From Pseudoalteromonas rubra (GTDB taxonomy: Bacteria; Pseudomonadota; Gammaproteobacteria; Enterobacterales; Alteromonadaceae), in the NCBI RefSeq assembly GCF_005886805.2, contig NZ_CP045430.1, positions 558,001 to 622,000 of the forward strand: a stretch of 64,000 bases of DNA, given 5' to 3'. Position numbers and translations under genes: made by a program. This document shows, one piece after another, positions 54,777 to 63,386 of the stretch. The notes below the pieces were generated by a model. That model was not told the origin of the DNA and did no database searches. It saw only the letters and a program-made list of their open reading frames with translations. Position 1 is the stretch's first letter. Each line of letters starts with the position of its first letter.

Positions 54777-55124
54777 TCACTCTCCGCCTTTTAACCAGTC
54801 AGACTTTTCATAGGTGTACTCTATATTAAAGCTGCTATCCGGGTGGAGGGTAAAAACCAACCCCCAGATCTGCTCATTGCTTGTTTCGAGCAGGTTATCA
54901 CGAAGGAAAAAAGCAGCACTATGTAAATCAATTGCAGCCTGAAGCGGGATATCCACACTAAGGGAAGGGCATGTTTTCTGGCCTTTAAAGTGCTTCCATA
55001 CCGTTTCAGCTGTCGCACCATCGCCAATTTCTAATATCATTTCCAGCTTATCAAATGGCTCGTCAGGGTCGAAGTAGGCACAAAGCACGTTTCCCAGAAT
55101 ATTGTATGCTTGTTCTGTGTTCAT
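54777..55124 (-). CDS. Small acidic cytosolic protein, immunity-protein-like, unrecognised
   Basis: 115 residues with no signal peptide or membrane helix. It starts with a helix (TEQAYNILGNVLCAYF) and ends in an exposed beta pair: IWGLVFTLHPDSSFNIEYTY. The W-x-x-x-F-T-L-x-P-D-x-x-F-x-I-x-Y-x-Y pattern is reminiscent of YezG-type immunity proteins, but that is by eye. It is a monocistronic gene between the LodB-like operon and the PI-PLC gene. No toxin gene lies next to it. Confidence 0.65.
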   Translation of the reverse strand: MNTEQAYNILGNVLCAYFDPDEPFDKLEMILEIGDGATAETVWKHFKGQKTCPSLSVDIPLQAAIDLHSAAFFLRDNLLETSNEQIWGLVFTLHPDSSFNIEYTYEKSDWLKGGE

Positions 55125-55403
55125 CGTTCATTCTCTTAGTCTGTTTACTGTTTAGGCCTGTGCTGTCTCTTCACAATAGCACTTAAATCACAACAACGAG
55201 GCCGCCCCTTGTGGGGAGCTTGCTGTACAGTTACTCGATACGCTAAGAAAGGTATGATCAGCGTGTTCTGCAATGATGAATGCAGAAGGTAAGAACGAAA
55301 AGACCAGGCGCCTTCGGTTTAAAGCGCAACACCTGATTGTTACGTTGCTCGTAAACGGGAAAGGAAAAGTCTAATTTCCTTCCCCGGTGAGCCTGGCGAA
55401 CTC

Positions 55404-57158
55404 TTAGAACTGGTTTGTGTTGTTTTGCGCTATCGCCACATCGGTCGCCCGCGCGTATTCGACATAGTCGACATACAGCAAATTAACTATTTTACCGTAC
55501 TGATTTTTCTCAGGCAGCTCGACCATTGCACTGCCTAATGCCCGGTTTGCTTCTTTGGAGACCGGCCATACGGCTGTTGGCGGGGTGAGTGTCCATGAGA
55601 GTAAGAAGAGATCGCACGGCACGCTTGGATCTTTTTTGCACTTGCCGGTAAATGTCTCGAATTTCTCAAACTGGTCTTTCTTCATCGAGCTAAAACTAAT
55701 GGTATTAGAATACTCATCAAAGACGGTGAGATCAGCTTGAGCAACAGAGCCCGAATCCCAGTCTTTATAAACCCAAAAACCTTGCTGTGGTTGGTCAATT
55801 GCTAAATCATTGCCAACGGCCACCATCATTGCTGTACCGTCGTTTACGTATTCACTGAGCGTGCCCTCAGCTAGACGCTTGCCTTCAGGTTTCGTTTTAA
55901 CCATCCATGCACCTATTGCATCTTCAACTTGTTGACGAAATACAGGGTAATTAGCGCTATTGATGCCATCAAAGTGAGAAAACTTGAGGATAGCAAGCTC
56001 CTTATGGCCTTGTTCACAGTAGGCACGAATGTCGGACAATACTTCTGATAAGTCAGGTCCGGTAATTGGGCCATGATAAATAACAAACTTACTGCCAATC
56101 CATTTGGGGCGCAAATCGAAGTATCTGACTCCTGCTTCTAATTGACCTTTAATGGACAAGTCTTGCGTTTTGCCAAATACGGCTAGTCCACCTTTATACA
56201 TCCCCGAATCATGAGAAGCTGGCAGGGCCAATTCTGAAATAGTTCTGTTACCCAGTTCGCTTAACCTGTCTTGCATCCATGAAGCCCGGTTTGTGAGCAT
56301 GGAGGTGGAATACCACAATCCGTATAGAATTGTTTCTGAAGGGTGCACCTGCACTGCTGTGTTATTAGCAATGCCAACGGAAGGACGCTGACCATCATCA
56401 AATTCAACAGCGTCACTTTGCCAGTCAATTTGAGTCCCACTAATTTGGCCCTGGCGTTGATAAAGCTTTGTGCCCTGACTCCATACTGCTATCACCATTT
56501 CATCGTCGGTTAACGCGACACTTGGCGCCGTACCCGACCCAAACTCATGGCTACTACCAAAGTCAACTTTGCTGCCATTCACTCGACCCACGTGATACCA
56601 GACTTTTGATTTACTTTGAGACTGGTGTACTTCAACGACGTAGCCATTATTATTCAGGGCGACCTGAGGAACCGAACCTGAGTCGTATTCATGGCTGGAA
56701 TGCCAATCAACTTTGCTCCCGTTTACCTGCCCCACGTGATAGTAAAGACCGTTGCTAAATGGGCTTTGAGTCTTATGAACTTCTACCACAATACCATCGT
56801 CGTTGACTGCAACATGCGGTTCAATACCACTGTCGTACTTATGAGAGCTATGCCAGCTTACGCCGTTTGAAGACACATCCCCGACATGATAGTACAGTGT
56901 AGAGCCAGCCTGGTTTTTATGAACTTCAACCGCAACACCCCGGTTGTTCATTGCCACAGCAGGCGTGTTACCGTCATCATAGTGGTGACTGGATCCCCAG
57001 CTTACAGTTGCTTTGTTTAAGTTGCCAAATCGATAGTAAAGCTTATAACCTTCTTCGTTCTTATGTACCTCCAGTATCTGACCAGAAGCATTAATCGCTA
57101 CGTTGGGAATACTGCCTGTGTCGTATTGTTCTGCTAGTCCAAAAAATACATCTTTCAT
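55404..57158 (-). CDS. Tandem-repeat protein with a C-terminal PI-PLC X domain
   Basis: About 584 residues from ATG 57158, which has AGGA eight bases before it; ATG 57173 lacks a site. The first 290 residues are six repeats of 45-50 residues, each starting Y/F-D/G-D/S-G-x-x-P-x-V-A and continuing to V-E-V-H, four with an SSHxYD link. They look like the blades of a propeller or lectin. The C-terminal domain has LPASHDSGM and IYHGPITG, the two catalytic His motifs of bacterial phosphatidylinositol phospholipase C, plus GVRYFDLR. It may bind a surface and cut inositol phospholipid or a GPI-like anchor. No signal peptide is visible, so export is not explained. Confidence 0.85.
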   Translation of the reverse strand: MKDVFFGLAEQYDTGSIPNVAINASGQILEVHKNEEGYKLYYRFGNLNKATVSWGSSHHYDDGNTPAVAMNNRGVAVEVHKNQAGSTLYYHVGDVSSNGVSWHSSHKYDSGIEPHVAVNDDGIVVEVHKTQSPFSNGLYYHVGQVNGSKVDWHSSHEYDSGSVPQVALNNNGYVVEVHQSQSKSKVWYHVGRVNGSKVDFGSSHEFGSGTAPSVALTDDEMVIAVWSQGTKLYQRQGQISGTQIDWQSDAVEFDDGQRPSVGIANNTAVQVHPSETILYGLWYSTSMLTNRASWMQDRLSELGNRTISELALPASHDSGMYKGGLAVFGKTQDLSIKGQLEAGVRYFDLRPKWIGSKFVIYHGPITGPDLSEVLSDIRAYCEQGHKELAILKFSHFDGINSANYPVFRQQVEDAIGAWMVKTKPEGKRLAEGTLSEYVNDGTAMMVAVGNDLAIDQPQQGFWVYKDWDSGSVAQADLTVFDEYSNTISFSSMKKDQFEKFETFTGKCKKDPSVPCDLFLLSWTLTPPTAVWPVSKEANRALGSAMVELPEKNQYGKIVNLLYVDYVEYARATDVAIAQNNTNQF

Positions 57159-57281
57159 CGGTTTATTCCTCATATTGACCGTTTAATAAGTGATGAAAGG
57201 TTAGAAGGCCCGGGGTAAGCTTGGTATTACATAATATTACGTGCAGCCTTAATGACTGGATGAACATAAGTTAGTAAGCTG

Positions 57282-57319
57282 GCCACTCTTTAGCGTTTGT
57301 TAATTGCTAAAAGAGTGGC
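57282..57319. other. Hairpin between the HEAT-type gene and the PI-PLC gene
   Basis: Arms GCCACTCTTTAGC and GCTAAAAGAGTGGC (one bulged A) with an 11-nt loop, 23 bp beyond the stop of the minus-strand HEAT-type gene. No T-run; probably a weak terminator. Confidence 0.45.
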
Positions 57320-57342
57320 ATAAACACACGACCACCCTATGA

Positions 57343-58926
57343 CTACTGTTGAATGATCGACGCAAGACGCTTTTTAATTATTGGGTGTGTTGTTGCCTGA
57401 TAAAACGCCGTCAGTTTGCCGATATTCTCCTCAGATAACGTGTAGTCAGCACGCTGATATGTCCTGACAAACGCATCCACTGTATTCACATCTGGCGCAT
57501 CGGTCAGGCTGGTGACAACCTGATCCTGATAGACTTCATTGTTCGCCAACGATTTGATTGTATTGCGCCTGACTTGTCCGTCTGTGTGGTTCAGATATTC
57601 GGGCAGCCTGTTCACCAAAGCTGGATTTTTGCTATTGGCGATCGCCAAAATGGCTGTTGGCAGCTGTTGTGGCTCGGTCAATTTGCGTTCTAATAATCGC
57701 TCCACCTGCTGTGACTGAGCTGGCGAAAACTTATTCATCGTGCCAATACTCAGCAAGGCAACGCCTGACAATGTTTGGTCAGAATGATCGTCTGCCACAG
57801 CTTGCAGGCTGGTAAATGCAATATTTGACGCATTTTCGATTCTGCCCAGTGCCATTGCGACCTTTTGCAAAGAGGGATGGTCAAGGTCGCGTTCAATCAG
57901 CAAGTCAGCAAGGGTTTGTTCGGCCTCCGGTGTCTGTGCTTTTTGCAACGAATAGATCAATGCGGAGTTCAGACCAGCATGCTCCGTCAGGTAGGCCTTA
58001 ATGGTACTATGATCGTAGTTCTCTAACATGAACTTCCCGATTTCTTTTGCCAGCATGGGATCCAAAGAACCAGATAACTGCTCCAACTGTGCCATAAAGT
58101 TCTCCGCAGTGATCACGACCGGTGCAGACGGGTTATTATCTAACGATGGGATACTCGCATTATGAGATGCGCTCCAGTTGGCCAGAGCAAATGGCTGGTA
58201 TTCTACAGGCTGTATTTTCACAGTTTGTACAATTTGATACTGTTGCGTGTTTTGCTGCAAAGTTTGCGTATGACTGTACTCAAGCGTGAGCAGGCCTGGC
58301 TGATTGGTCATAGTATGATCAGCGTTTTTTAATGTGAGTAACCAGCTTTCTTGCGCTTTATTATTGGTTTGCCTCTGTTGCCTCACAATTTCTCTGCCAA
58401 TGGCATTGCCATCTTGCTCAAAGCGATATGTCGTTGATCCCAATGCATCATTGAAGGTTAGTATTTCTGTTAGTGAATAGCTCATCAGATCCAGTATTTT
58501 TGGCAACACGGATAACGGATGAGACTGCGCTAACCCCAACAGATCTGAATGTACAAATTGCTGTCCGTCATAAGAAAAGTAAAACGGTAACTGCTGCGGC
58601 ATGTGCTGAGCTTTATTATCAGAGACAAATTCTATATCGGTTAGCAGCGCGGCAGACCTTGAAGCATTCCCCAAAGCCTGATGAAAGTACATTTTCCATG
58701 TTAAATCAGAGTGAGCAAACGCAGTGCCTTTATCACTCAATACAGCAGACTGTATATGGACTTGATATCCAGAAATATGCGCCTGGTTCTTGACGTGATT
58801 GGGGTTAGCAGTGCGCAGTGCTTTAGCGTCTGGGCTCTGATAGGCCTGTTTAAATGACAAATTAGCCACGAAAACCAAGATGCCTAATAGACTAAAAGAA
58901 GCCAGCGTAATCGTTATTTTTTTCAT
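57343..58926 (-). CDS. Exported protein with HEAT-like helical repeats, vitellogenin-like layout
   Basis: 527 residues. N-terminal signal anchor (residues 4-25). Residues 40-260 are beta-rich with no motif. Residues 290-527 are helical repeats of HEAT spacing (DHPSLQKVAMALGRIENASN, GVALLSIGTMNK, QLPTAILAIANSKNPALVNR, DGQVRRNTIKSL). A beta-barrel-like front with a helical superhelix behind recalls the lipid-binding vitellogenin N-terminal module, which is only a shape likeness. It lies 49 bp after the unknown exported gene 58976-59947 and ends a two-gene operon. Confidence 0.75.
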   Translation of the reverse strand: MKKITITLASFSLLGILVFVANLSFKQAYQSPDAKALRTANPNHVKNQAHISGYQVHIQSAVLSDKGTAFAHSDLTWKMYFHQALGNASRSAALLTDIEFVSDNKAQHMPQQLPFYFSYDGQQFVHSDLLGLAQSHPLSVLPKILDLMSYSLTEILTFNDALGSTTYRFEQDGNAIGREIVRQQRQTNNKAQESWLLTLKNADHTMTNQPGLLTLEYSHTQTLQQNTQQYQIVQTVKIQPVEYQPFALANWSASHNASIPSLDNNPSAPVVITAENFMAQLEQLSGSLDPMLAKEIGKFMLENYDHSTIKAYLTEHAGLNSALIYSLQKAQTPEAEQTLADLLIERDLDHPSLQKVAMALGRIENASNIAFTSLQAVADDHSDQTLSGVALLSIGTMNKFSPAQSQQVERLLERKLTEPQQLPTAILAIANSKNPALVNRLPEYLNHTDGQVRRNTIKSLANNEVYQDQVVTSLTDAPDVNTVDAFVRTYQRADYTLSEENIGKLTAFYQATTHPIIKKRLASIIQQ

Positions 58927-58975
58927 AAAGCTATCTCGAAATGGTGGCCTTATTCAGGCCACCAACATCCAGGGG

Positions 58976-59947
58976 TTATAGATCTTCCCAAACAGGGCTT
59001 GCATATTCGTACAATACGGTTTCACGCGTATACAGCGGGTCCCATTTCAGGACATCCACATTAAACTGCAACAACCCCCACAGCTTTTTGCAGTAAGCCT
59101 GGATCTTGCCATCTCCACCAGTCAGCTTAGTGCTTACCTTCAGCTCCAGGAAGCCTTGTTCAATCACTTGTTCATCCTGAACGATGCGACGGATTCCGGC
59201 TTCTACATAGCCCTTGCCCTTCACTTTTAGTAAGTTAACTTTACCTTTAACACCGGCTTCAGAGATGCCATGGCCAAACGATCCATACGCCGAGCTGGAT
59301 ACTACACCGCCGACAAACGGCTCTACAGCAGCATAGACATAATCAGGGCGTCTTACTCCGTCTACCTCAAATGGCTCTTCGTTGCCATGCCCACCAATCA
59401 CACCACCCACGGTAAATTCAGCACCGGCTTCAATACCCGCACCAAATTTAACGCCTAATTTGAGCAGGCCCAGAGGGTCAAGCGGCAGCTCAACTTTAGG
59501 CTTAATGGGTTCAGGGATCAGATCAAAGTAATACTCAACAGGATAGGTGATCGAAGCATCTAACAGATCGTCACAGTTTGGCTTGAAGGCTGCGACAGTG
59601 TCTTCACCTACAGTAAAATTAAAGCTCATGCCCTGAGTACAATCCAGTTTGCTGGGGTTAAACGAAAACTCCAGCTCCCCGATGGACATTTTAAAGTTAC
59701 GGTTATTCAGCTTTAGCCAGTTTCCAGCCTGATAAAAACCTTGTGTAGCACCATTTTGCACCTGATCAACGTACATCCAGCCCTGCTGATCACGATACTG
59801 ATGAGACTGGCCAATCACTTTGTTCTTTTGTATCGAACGCGCATTACGCTCAACATAGCCAGGATCTTTATACAGGTAAGCATTTGCAACCGGTGACAAT
59901 GTAATCGCAGAGATAACGCTCAACATTGCAGCGTATTTAAACTTCAT
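58976..59947 (-). CDS. Secreted protein of unknown function, partner of the HEAT-type protein
   Basis: 323 residues. Signal peptide about 1-23 (SPVANA). The mature part begins with YLYKDPGYVERNARS and QHRDQQGWMYV-like motifs and has three Cys: two could pair (SKLDCTQGM and KPNCDDLL). The middle is Gly/Val-rich (VKFGAGIEAGAEFTVGGVIGG) with alternating strands, resembling an amphipathic beta sheet. It ends in YASPVWEDL. No family recognised. It leads the operon with the HEAT-type gene, so the two probably function together in or outside the periplasm. Confidence 0.75.
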   Translation of the reverse strand: MKFKYAAMLSVISAITLSPVANAYLYKDPGYVERNARSIQKNKVIGQSHQYRDQQGWMYVDQVQNGATQGFYQAGNWLKLNNRNFKMSIGELEFSFNPSKLDCTQGMSFNFTVGEDTVAAFKPNCDDLLDASITYPVEYYFDLIPEPIKPKVELPLDPLGLLKLGVKFGAGIEAGAEFTVGGVIGGHGNEEPFEVDGVRRPDYVYAAVEPFVGGVVSSSAYGSFGHGISEAGVKGKVNLLKVKGKGYVEAGIRRIVQDEQVIEQGFLELKVSTKLTGGDGKIQAYCKKLWGLLQFNVDVLKWDPLYTRETVLYEYASPVWEDL

Positions 59948-60376
59948 AATTTCCTCATTATTTTATTAGAATTTTAAAATTTCATTTCTACATATGTTGC
60001 GCAACACCAAAAAGATACACATTTATTTTTACATTTTACTTTCAAGATTACCTTTTTGTGGTAAATGAGGTTTTCGTTTATGTTTTGGGTAAAAAATTAG
60101 CACTTTAGTTTTATGCATGCTTTCAATTGAATTTATTAGAGTTTTTGTCCTAAAAGTCAGATATCAGAATGTATTCCAGGTGCCTCTTTCAAAGTGCACA
60201 GACGTCCCCCAACAGGAATAGTGCAAAAATACAAATAATAGACATCAACACTGTTACAAATGGCTGTCACACATCCCATGTAATAAAGACGGATGATCTG
60301 TACTGTGCATTTAAGTACTATTACCTGACCAGATTAAATTGCTCAAAGACATAGCCCAGGTTCAAAGAGGATAGAA
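59948..60376. other. AT-rich divergent intergenic region, no gene seen
   Basis: 429 bp between the unknown secreted gene (minus) and the YdcF-family gene (plus). Runs of A and T dominate the left half. A 61-codon frame at 60169-60354 has no ribosome site. No dyad or repeat stands out. Confidence 0.4.
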
Positions 60377-60874
60377 ATGGCGTTTACAAACAAAGATGTG
60401 TTGATTGTATTAGGTTGCACCAATGATGATAGCGGCGTGCTTTCCAGCCTGGCGAAAGAGCGGGCAGACAAAGCAATTGAAGTGCTTAGCAAGCATCAGA
60501 TCCGGTGTGTGCTTACCGGTGGCTTTGGTCCACACTTTAATGCCACAACAACGCCACACTACGAATATATGCGACACTACATCGAAGGCCAGCTTACCCA
60601 GCCGATGCACTTTATTCAGGGGATATCGTCAGCCAATACATTCGAGGATGCGCAAAAAACCAGTGAGCTTCTGAGCAGCCTGGACTACAACAATGCGTAT
60701 GTGATTACCTCAGATTTTCATGCAGCCCGGGTCGGCATGCTGTTCGAATTATTCTGTAAAAAACGCGTCAGGCTCATCACATCTATCACTGAAAAGAATG
60801 CCAGAGAGTTAATTGAACTGATGCAACACGAAATCAAGGCCATCTCCTATGCCGCCAAGCTCAATAACCTTTGA
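60377..60874 (+). CDS. YdcF/ElyC/SanA (DUF218) family protein
   Basis: 165 residues, no signal peptide or helix, so cytosolic. DUF218 motifs: VLGCTNDDSG at the start, VLTGGFGPH (ligand-binding loop), SSANTFEDAQKTSELL, and YVITSDFHAARVGML. DUF218 proteins have a Rossmann-like fold and bind S-adenosylmethionine in one case (YdcF); others act in envelope polymer synthesis. The soluble form here is the YdcF-type. AGAGGATAG precedes the ATG. Confidence 0.88.
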   Translation: MAFTNKDVLIVLGCTNDDSGVLSSLAKERADKAIEVLSKHQIRCVLTGGFGPHFNATTTPHYEYMRHYIEGQLTQPMHFIQGISSANTFEDAQKTSELLSSLDYNNAYVITSDFHAARVGMLFELFCKKRVRLITSITEKNARELIELMQHEIKAISYAAKLNNL

Positions 60875-61409
60875 TGCATATCCACAGAATTAAGCGAGCA
60901 TAAAGCAACAATAAATTCCCCTGCTATGCCTGGTTGCTATGCTTAAGGGCTTACTGTTTGATTCCCACATTGACGAGCAAATTAACTGCCGCCACACTAA
61001 ATCTTGCAAAGTAAATTCTGGAGTGTCAGTTAAATCTTCTCAAAAAATCCAGATATAACCAGCTGCTCTTTAGCGAGCGGGTCGTCGTCGAGTTTTATAT
61101 AGGTACACCTCAACCAGATTACATTGCACTTTGGCAAACAGATAAGTAGTTTTCAGTGACCCACTTAACCCACACGGGTTAACCCGATTTCCCCGTTAAG
61201 ATAGCTGTCCTCACATCGAAAAATACCCTAGTAGTATTTAGCATCCGGTAAGCTGATCGGTCTTTTCTATACCACTGGCATAATCTATCACCCTCAATAC
61301 ATCGAGTATTACCAATAGATAAATGGCGCACTTCCATATGCCAATTTTAGTTGGCAGCCCATGTAAACCATCTCCTTTATAATTACCGAACACCAAGCTA
61401 AGACAAGCT
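60875..61409. other. Intergenic region, no gene seen
   Basis: 535 bp between the YdcF-family gene and the AT-rich tail of the Rhs-type locus. I checked for tRNA-like folds, ORFs with ribosome sites and terminators and found none to report. It seems to mark the border between the core DNA and the variable toxin region. Confidence 0.4.
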
Positions 61410-61757
61410 TTATTTTAGCGTGATAAAATTCACATCTGACAATCCAGGATATATAGTGCATTTTTCTCTGGCATACACGTCAACCTTAACTTTCGTCGTA
61501 TATGCGGTCAACGCCAGTGATAACAATGTCTTTCCCATCGGAGTATCACCTTTAAATTGCATGCGTTTAGCAGGTAAAGTATGGCAACTGCCTTCGAGAC
61601 CATGCATAACCGTATCTGAGGTAAATAACACCGAACACATATCATAGGTATCTACATACCCACAATAAACACTCTCTATTACCGCATCTTTCACATGTAC
61701 TACCGCATTTGCAGAGCAAGATGCAATTATACATAATACAAACACAAAACACTTCAT
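61410..61757 (-). CDS. Small exported Cys-containing protein, possible immunity protein
   Basis: 115 residues from ATG 61757, chosen since AGAGGG lies 5 bases before it; the frame extends a further 18 codons without a site. Signal peptide ends CSANA. The mature part has Cys in VYCGYVDTYDMCSVLF, GSCHTLPA and REKCTIYP, which can make two disulfides, and strands consistent with a small beta protein. Position downstream of a polymorphic toxin gene on the same strand suggests an immunity or orphan-immunity gene; not proven. Confidence 0.65.
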   Translation of the reverse strand: MKCFVFVLCIIASCSANAVVHVKDAVIESVYCGYVDTYDMCSVLFTSDTVMHGLEGSCHTLPAKRMQFKGDTPMGKTLLSLALTAYTTKVKVDVYAREKCTIYPGLSDVNFITLK

Positions 61758-61997
61758 AATTACCCTCTTTTTATTTAAACCTAAAAATAAACATAAAGCC
61801 AAACCTTGCAATTAAAGCCTGCTAAAATTTAAATGACCGACTCAATAAAGATTCACAAAAATAATTACCATGTTATTTTTAATTCAACACCCTAAATCCA
61901 TTGGGTGCTTTCTAAATATAGAAGGCACATCTTCTTTACGCCAATTTCAGGTAACAGTTAACTTTCTCACTGTGTTGATGTTACTACACAAAAATAA

Positions 61998-62014
61998 GGC
62001 GCTCACTAATCGCC
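61998..62014 (-). terminator. Degenerate hairpin, left copy of the 3' repeat
   Basis: GGCGCTCACTAATCGCC, followed on the minus strand by TTATTTTTG. It lies 52 bp beyond the stop of the small membrane protein gene and matches, over about 50 bases, the region around 62576-62620. Confidence 0.5.
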
Positions 62015-62065
62015 AAATTTTAATGGATATCGCCTTAACTTTGCACGCTGAAGTTTTTGTCCTTT

Positions 62066-62392
62066 TTAGGCATAAAAATTTGCAAATATTGGAACAAGAA
62101 AGACAACAACTAAAAATGGGTATTGCATCAGGAGATACCACCTACTTTTATCTAGTACTTTTATTAGATCTTTCGACTCTATAGATTTTCTATATTTCCC
62201 CGTCATTAATAAAAAGTAAAATTTTATATCTTTCATCAACATGAACTTACTTTCAACTGAATTGGGAAAAACAACTAGCTTTTTTAGTTCATCCTTACAA
62301 CCCAAAGCCAGAACGTCATCGAGTGAGCCAATGTACTTTGATGTAAAATACACCACGCACAACACGTTAATTAAAAAAACAGTTTCAAGCAC
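62066..62392 (-). CDS. Small membrane protein with two helices, possible immunity protein
   Basis: 108 residues from a GTG at 62390-62392 that has AGAGGG six bases before it; an upstream GTG at 62413 lacks a site. One hydrophobic helix at the N-terminus (VFLINVLCVVYF) and one at the C-terminus (YPFLVVVFLVPIFANFY) enclose a basic cytosolic loop (KDIKFYFLLMTGKYRKSIESK). The layout is like UspB, without sequence likeness I would claim. In this position it may guard the membrane against a neighbouring toxin. Confidence 0.65.
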   Translation of the reverse strand: MLETVFLINVLCVVYFTSKYIGSLDDVLALGCKDELKKLVVFPNSVESKFMLMKDIKFYFLLMTGKYRKSIESKDLIKVLDKSRWYLLMQYPFLVVVFLVPIFANFYA

Positions 62393-62575
62393 TAAAAACC
62401 CTCTTACAACCACAATTCGGACCAGAATTCAGAAACAGTAGAATGAATTACAAACCACACAAGTAATGCAAACTCCCCCACGCTCAAAGCCTAACCGGTA
62501 TAACAATTAAATAGCAAAACATCCATCCTAAGCTGGTACACTTCCAAGTTGAACCTGCCCTGGTATCATTGCACA

Positions 62576-62599
62576 TAAAAAGGGCGCTCACTGAGCGCC
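62576..62599 (-). terminator. Terminator, right copy of the 3' repeat
   Basis: Perfect palindrome GGCGCTCACTGAGCGCC at 62583-62599; on the minus strand it is followed by CTTTTTATG. It lies about 105 bp beyond the stop of the exported gene 62704-63369. The surrounding 50 bases resemble those at 61984-62036. Confidence 0.7.
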
Positions 62600-62703
62600 A
62601 ACTTTGAATGGGTGTTTCGCAACTGTTAGTAGCAGTCCATGTAACTATGTAATTCCTTACCCTAATCAACAGTGTAGTAATTTAGGAAGGATATATTCAT
62701 CAG

Positions 62704-63369
62704 TTAACCCTCTTTAAGCTTTATTGGCGAGGGTGGCATCAGAGCCTCACGAACTCCTTCCGTTTCAAACTCTAATGCACAATAGGACTCCAACAACAAT
62801 TCGGTGTTACTCAGCTTCAACTGTTGCTCATTTTCCAAATCAATATAAGCCAGGTAGTATTGATACACAGTACCATTTAAGATGTTTGTAGCACTGACAT
62901 TTTTGATCCCAAGCAATTGAACCAATCCGTACTCATGTGTTAATTCGAAAAAAGTACACTTCGGTTGTGGCTGCGCTAGAACTTTTACAGAAACCGAGTC
63001 GCCATAAAACAAGCTGCTGAATAATGGGATAAAAATATCAAAATGAGTTGTACTAAGACCTAGTTTAACCCACACCTTTGTAACCTCTGCTACCAACCTG
63101 TCAGATAACGATAACTCCCCCTCGATAAACGTATTGGAGTTCAGTATGAGTGCGATAAGATCATCAGCACTCATATAGCTGTAGCCTCCAAATACTACAA
63201 TATGGAGATTATCCACCCCACCCAAATCACAACGGTCACCTTTCAAGTTGTTTACTGTACCCGGAATGACTTCCTTTATATAGGCATCCCTGCACCCAGA
63301 TAAAGTTACATTCTCTTGAGCGAATACTGACATAGACAGAACTAAAAAAAACCAAATTAAATGTTTCAC
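62704..63369 (-). CDS. Exported protein directly after the toxin gene, candidate immunity protein
   Basis: 221 residues. Signal peptide about 1-17 (MSVFAQ). Cys in SGCRDAY, GDRCDLGG, PKCTFFE and ESYCALEF could form disulfides, so the protein is periplasmic. Mixed helix/strand content, no recognised family. It begins 17 bp after the stop of the Rhs-type gene on the same strand, the standard place for an immunity gene; if so, the toxin acts in or enters through the periplasm. The sequence is more AT-rich than the core genes of the window. Confidence 0.7.
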   Translation of the reverse strand: MKHLIWFFLVLSMSVFAQENVTLSGCRDAYIKEVIPGTVNNLKGDRCDLGGVDNLHIVVFGGYSYMSADDLIALILNSNTFIEGELSLSDRLVAEVTKVWVKLGLSTTHFDIFIPLFSSLFYGDSVSVKVLAQPQPKCTFFELTHEYGLVQLLGIKNVSATNILNGTVYQYYLAYIDLENEQQLKLSNTELLLESYCALEFETEGVREALMPPSPIKLKEG

Positions 63370-63386
63370 TTATTACCTCTAACGCA

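Noticed and set aside
61870..62184. 104-codon plus-strand frame
   Set aside because: No ribosome site, and it overlaps the better supported minus-strand gene 62066-62392 and its terminator.
62489..62631. Possible integron attC site (GCCTAAC ... GTTAGTA around a palindrome)
   Set aside because: The right core does not fit GTTRRRY at its last two bases, the palindrome is better explained as a terminator, and no integrase or further attC-like sites are seen.
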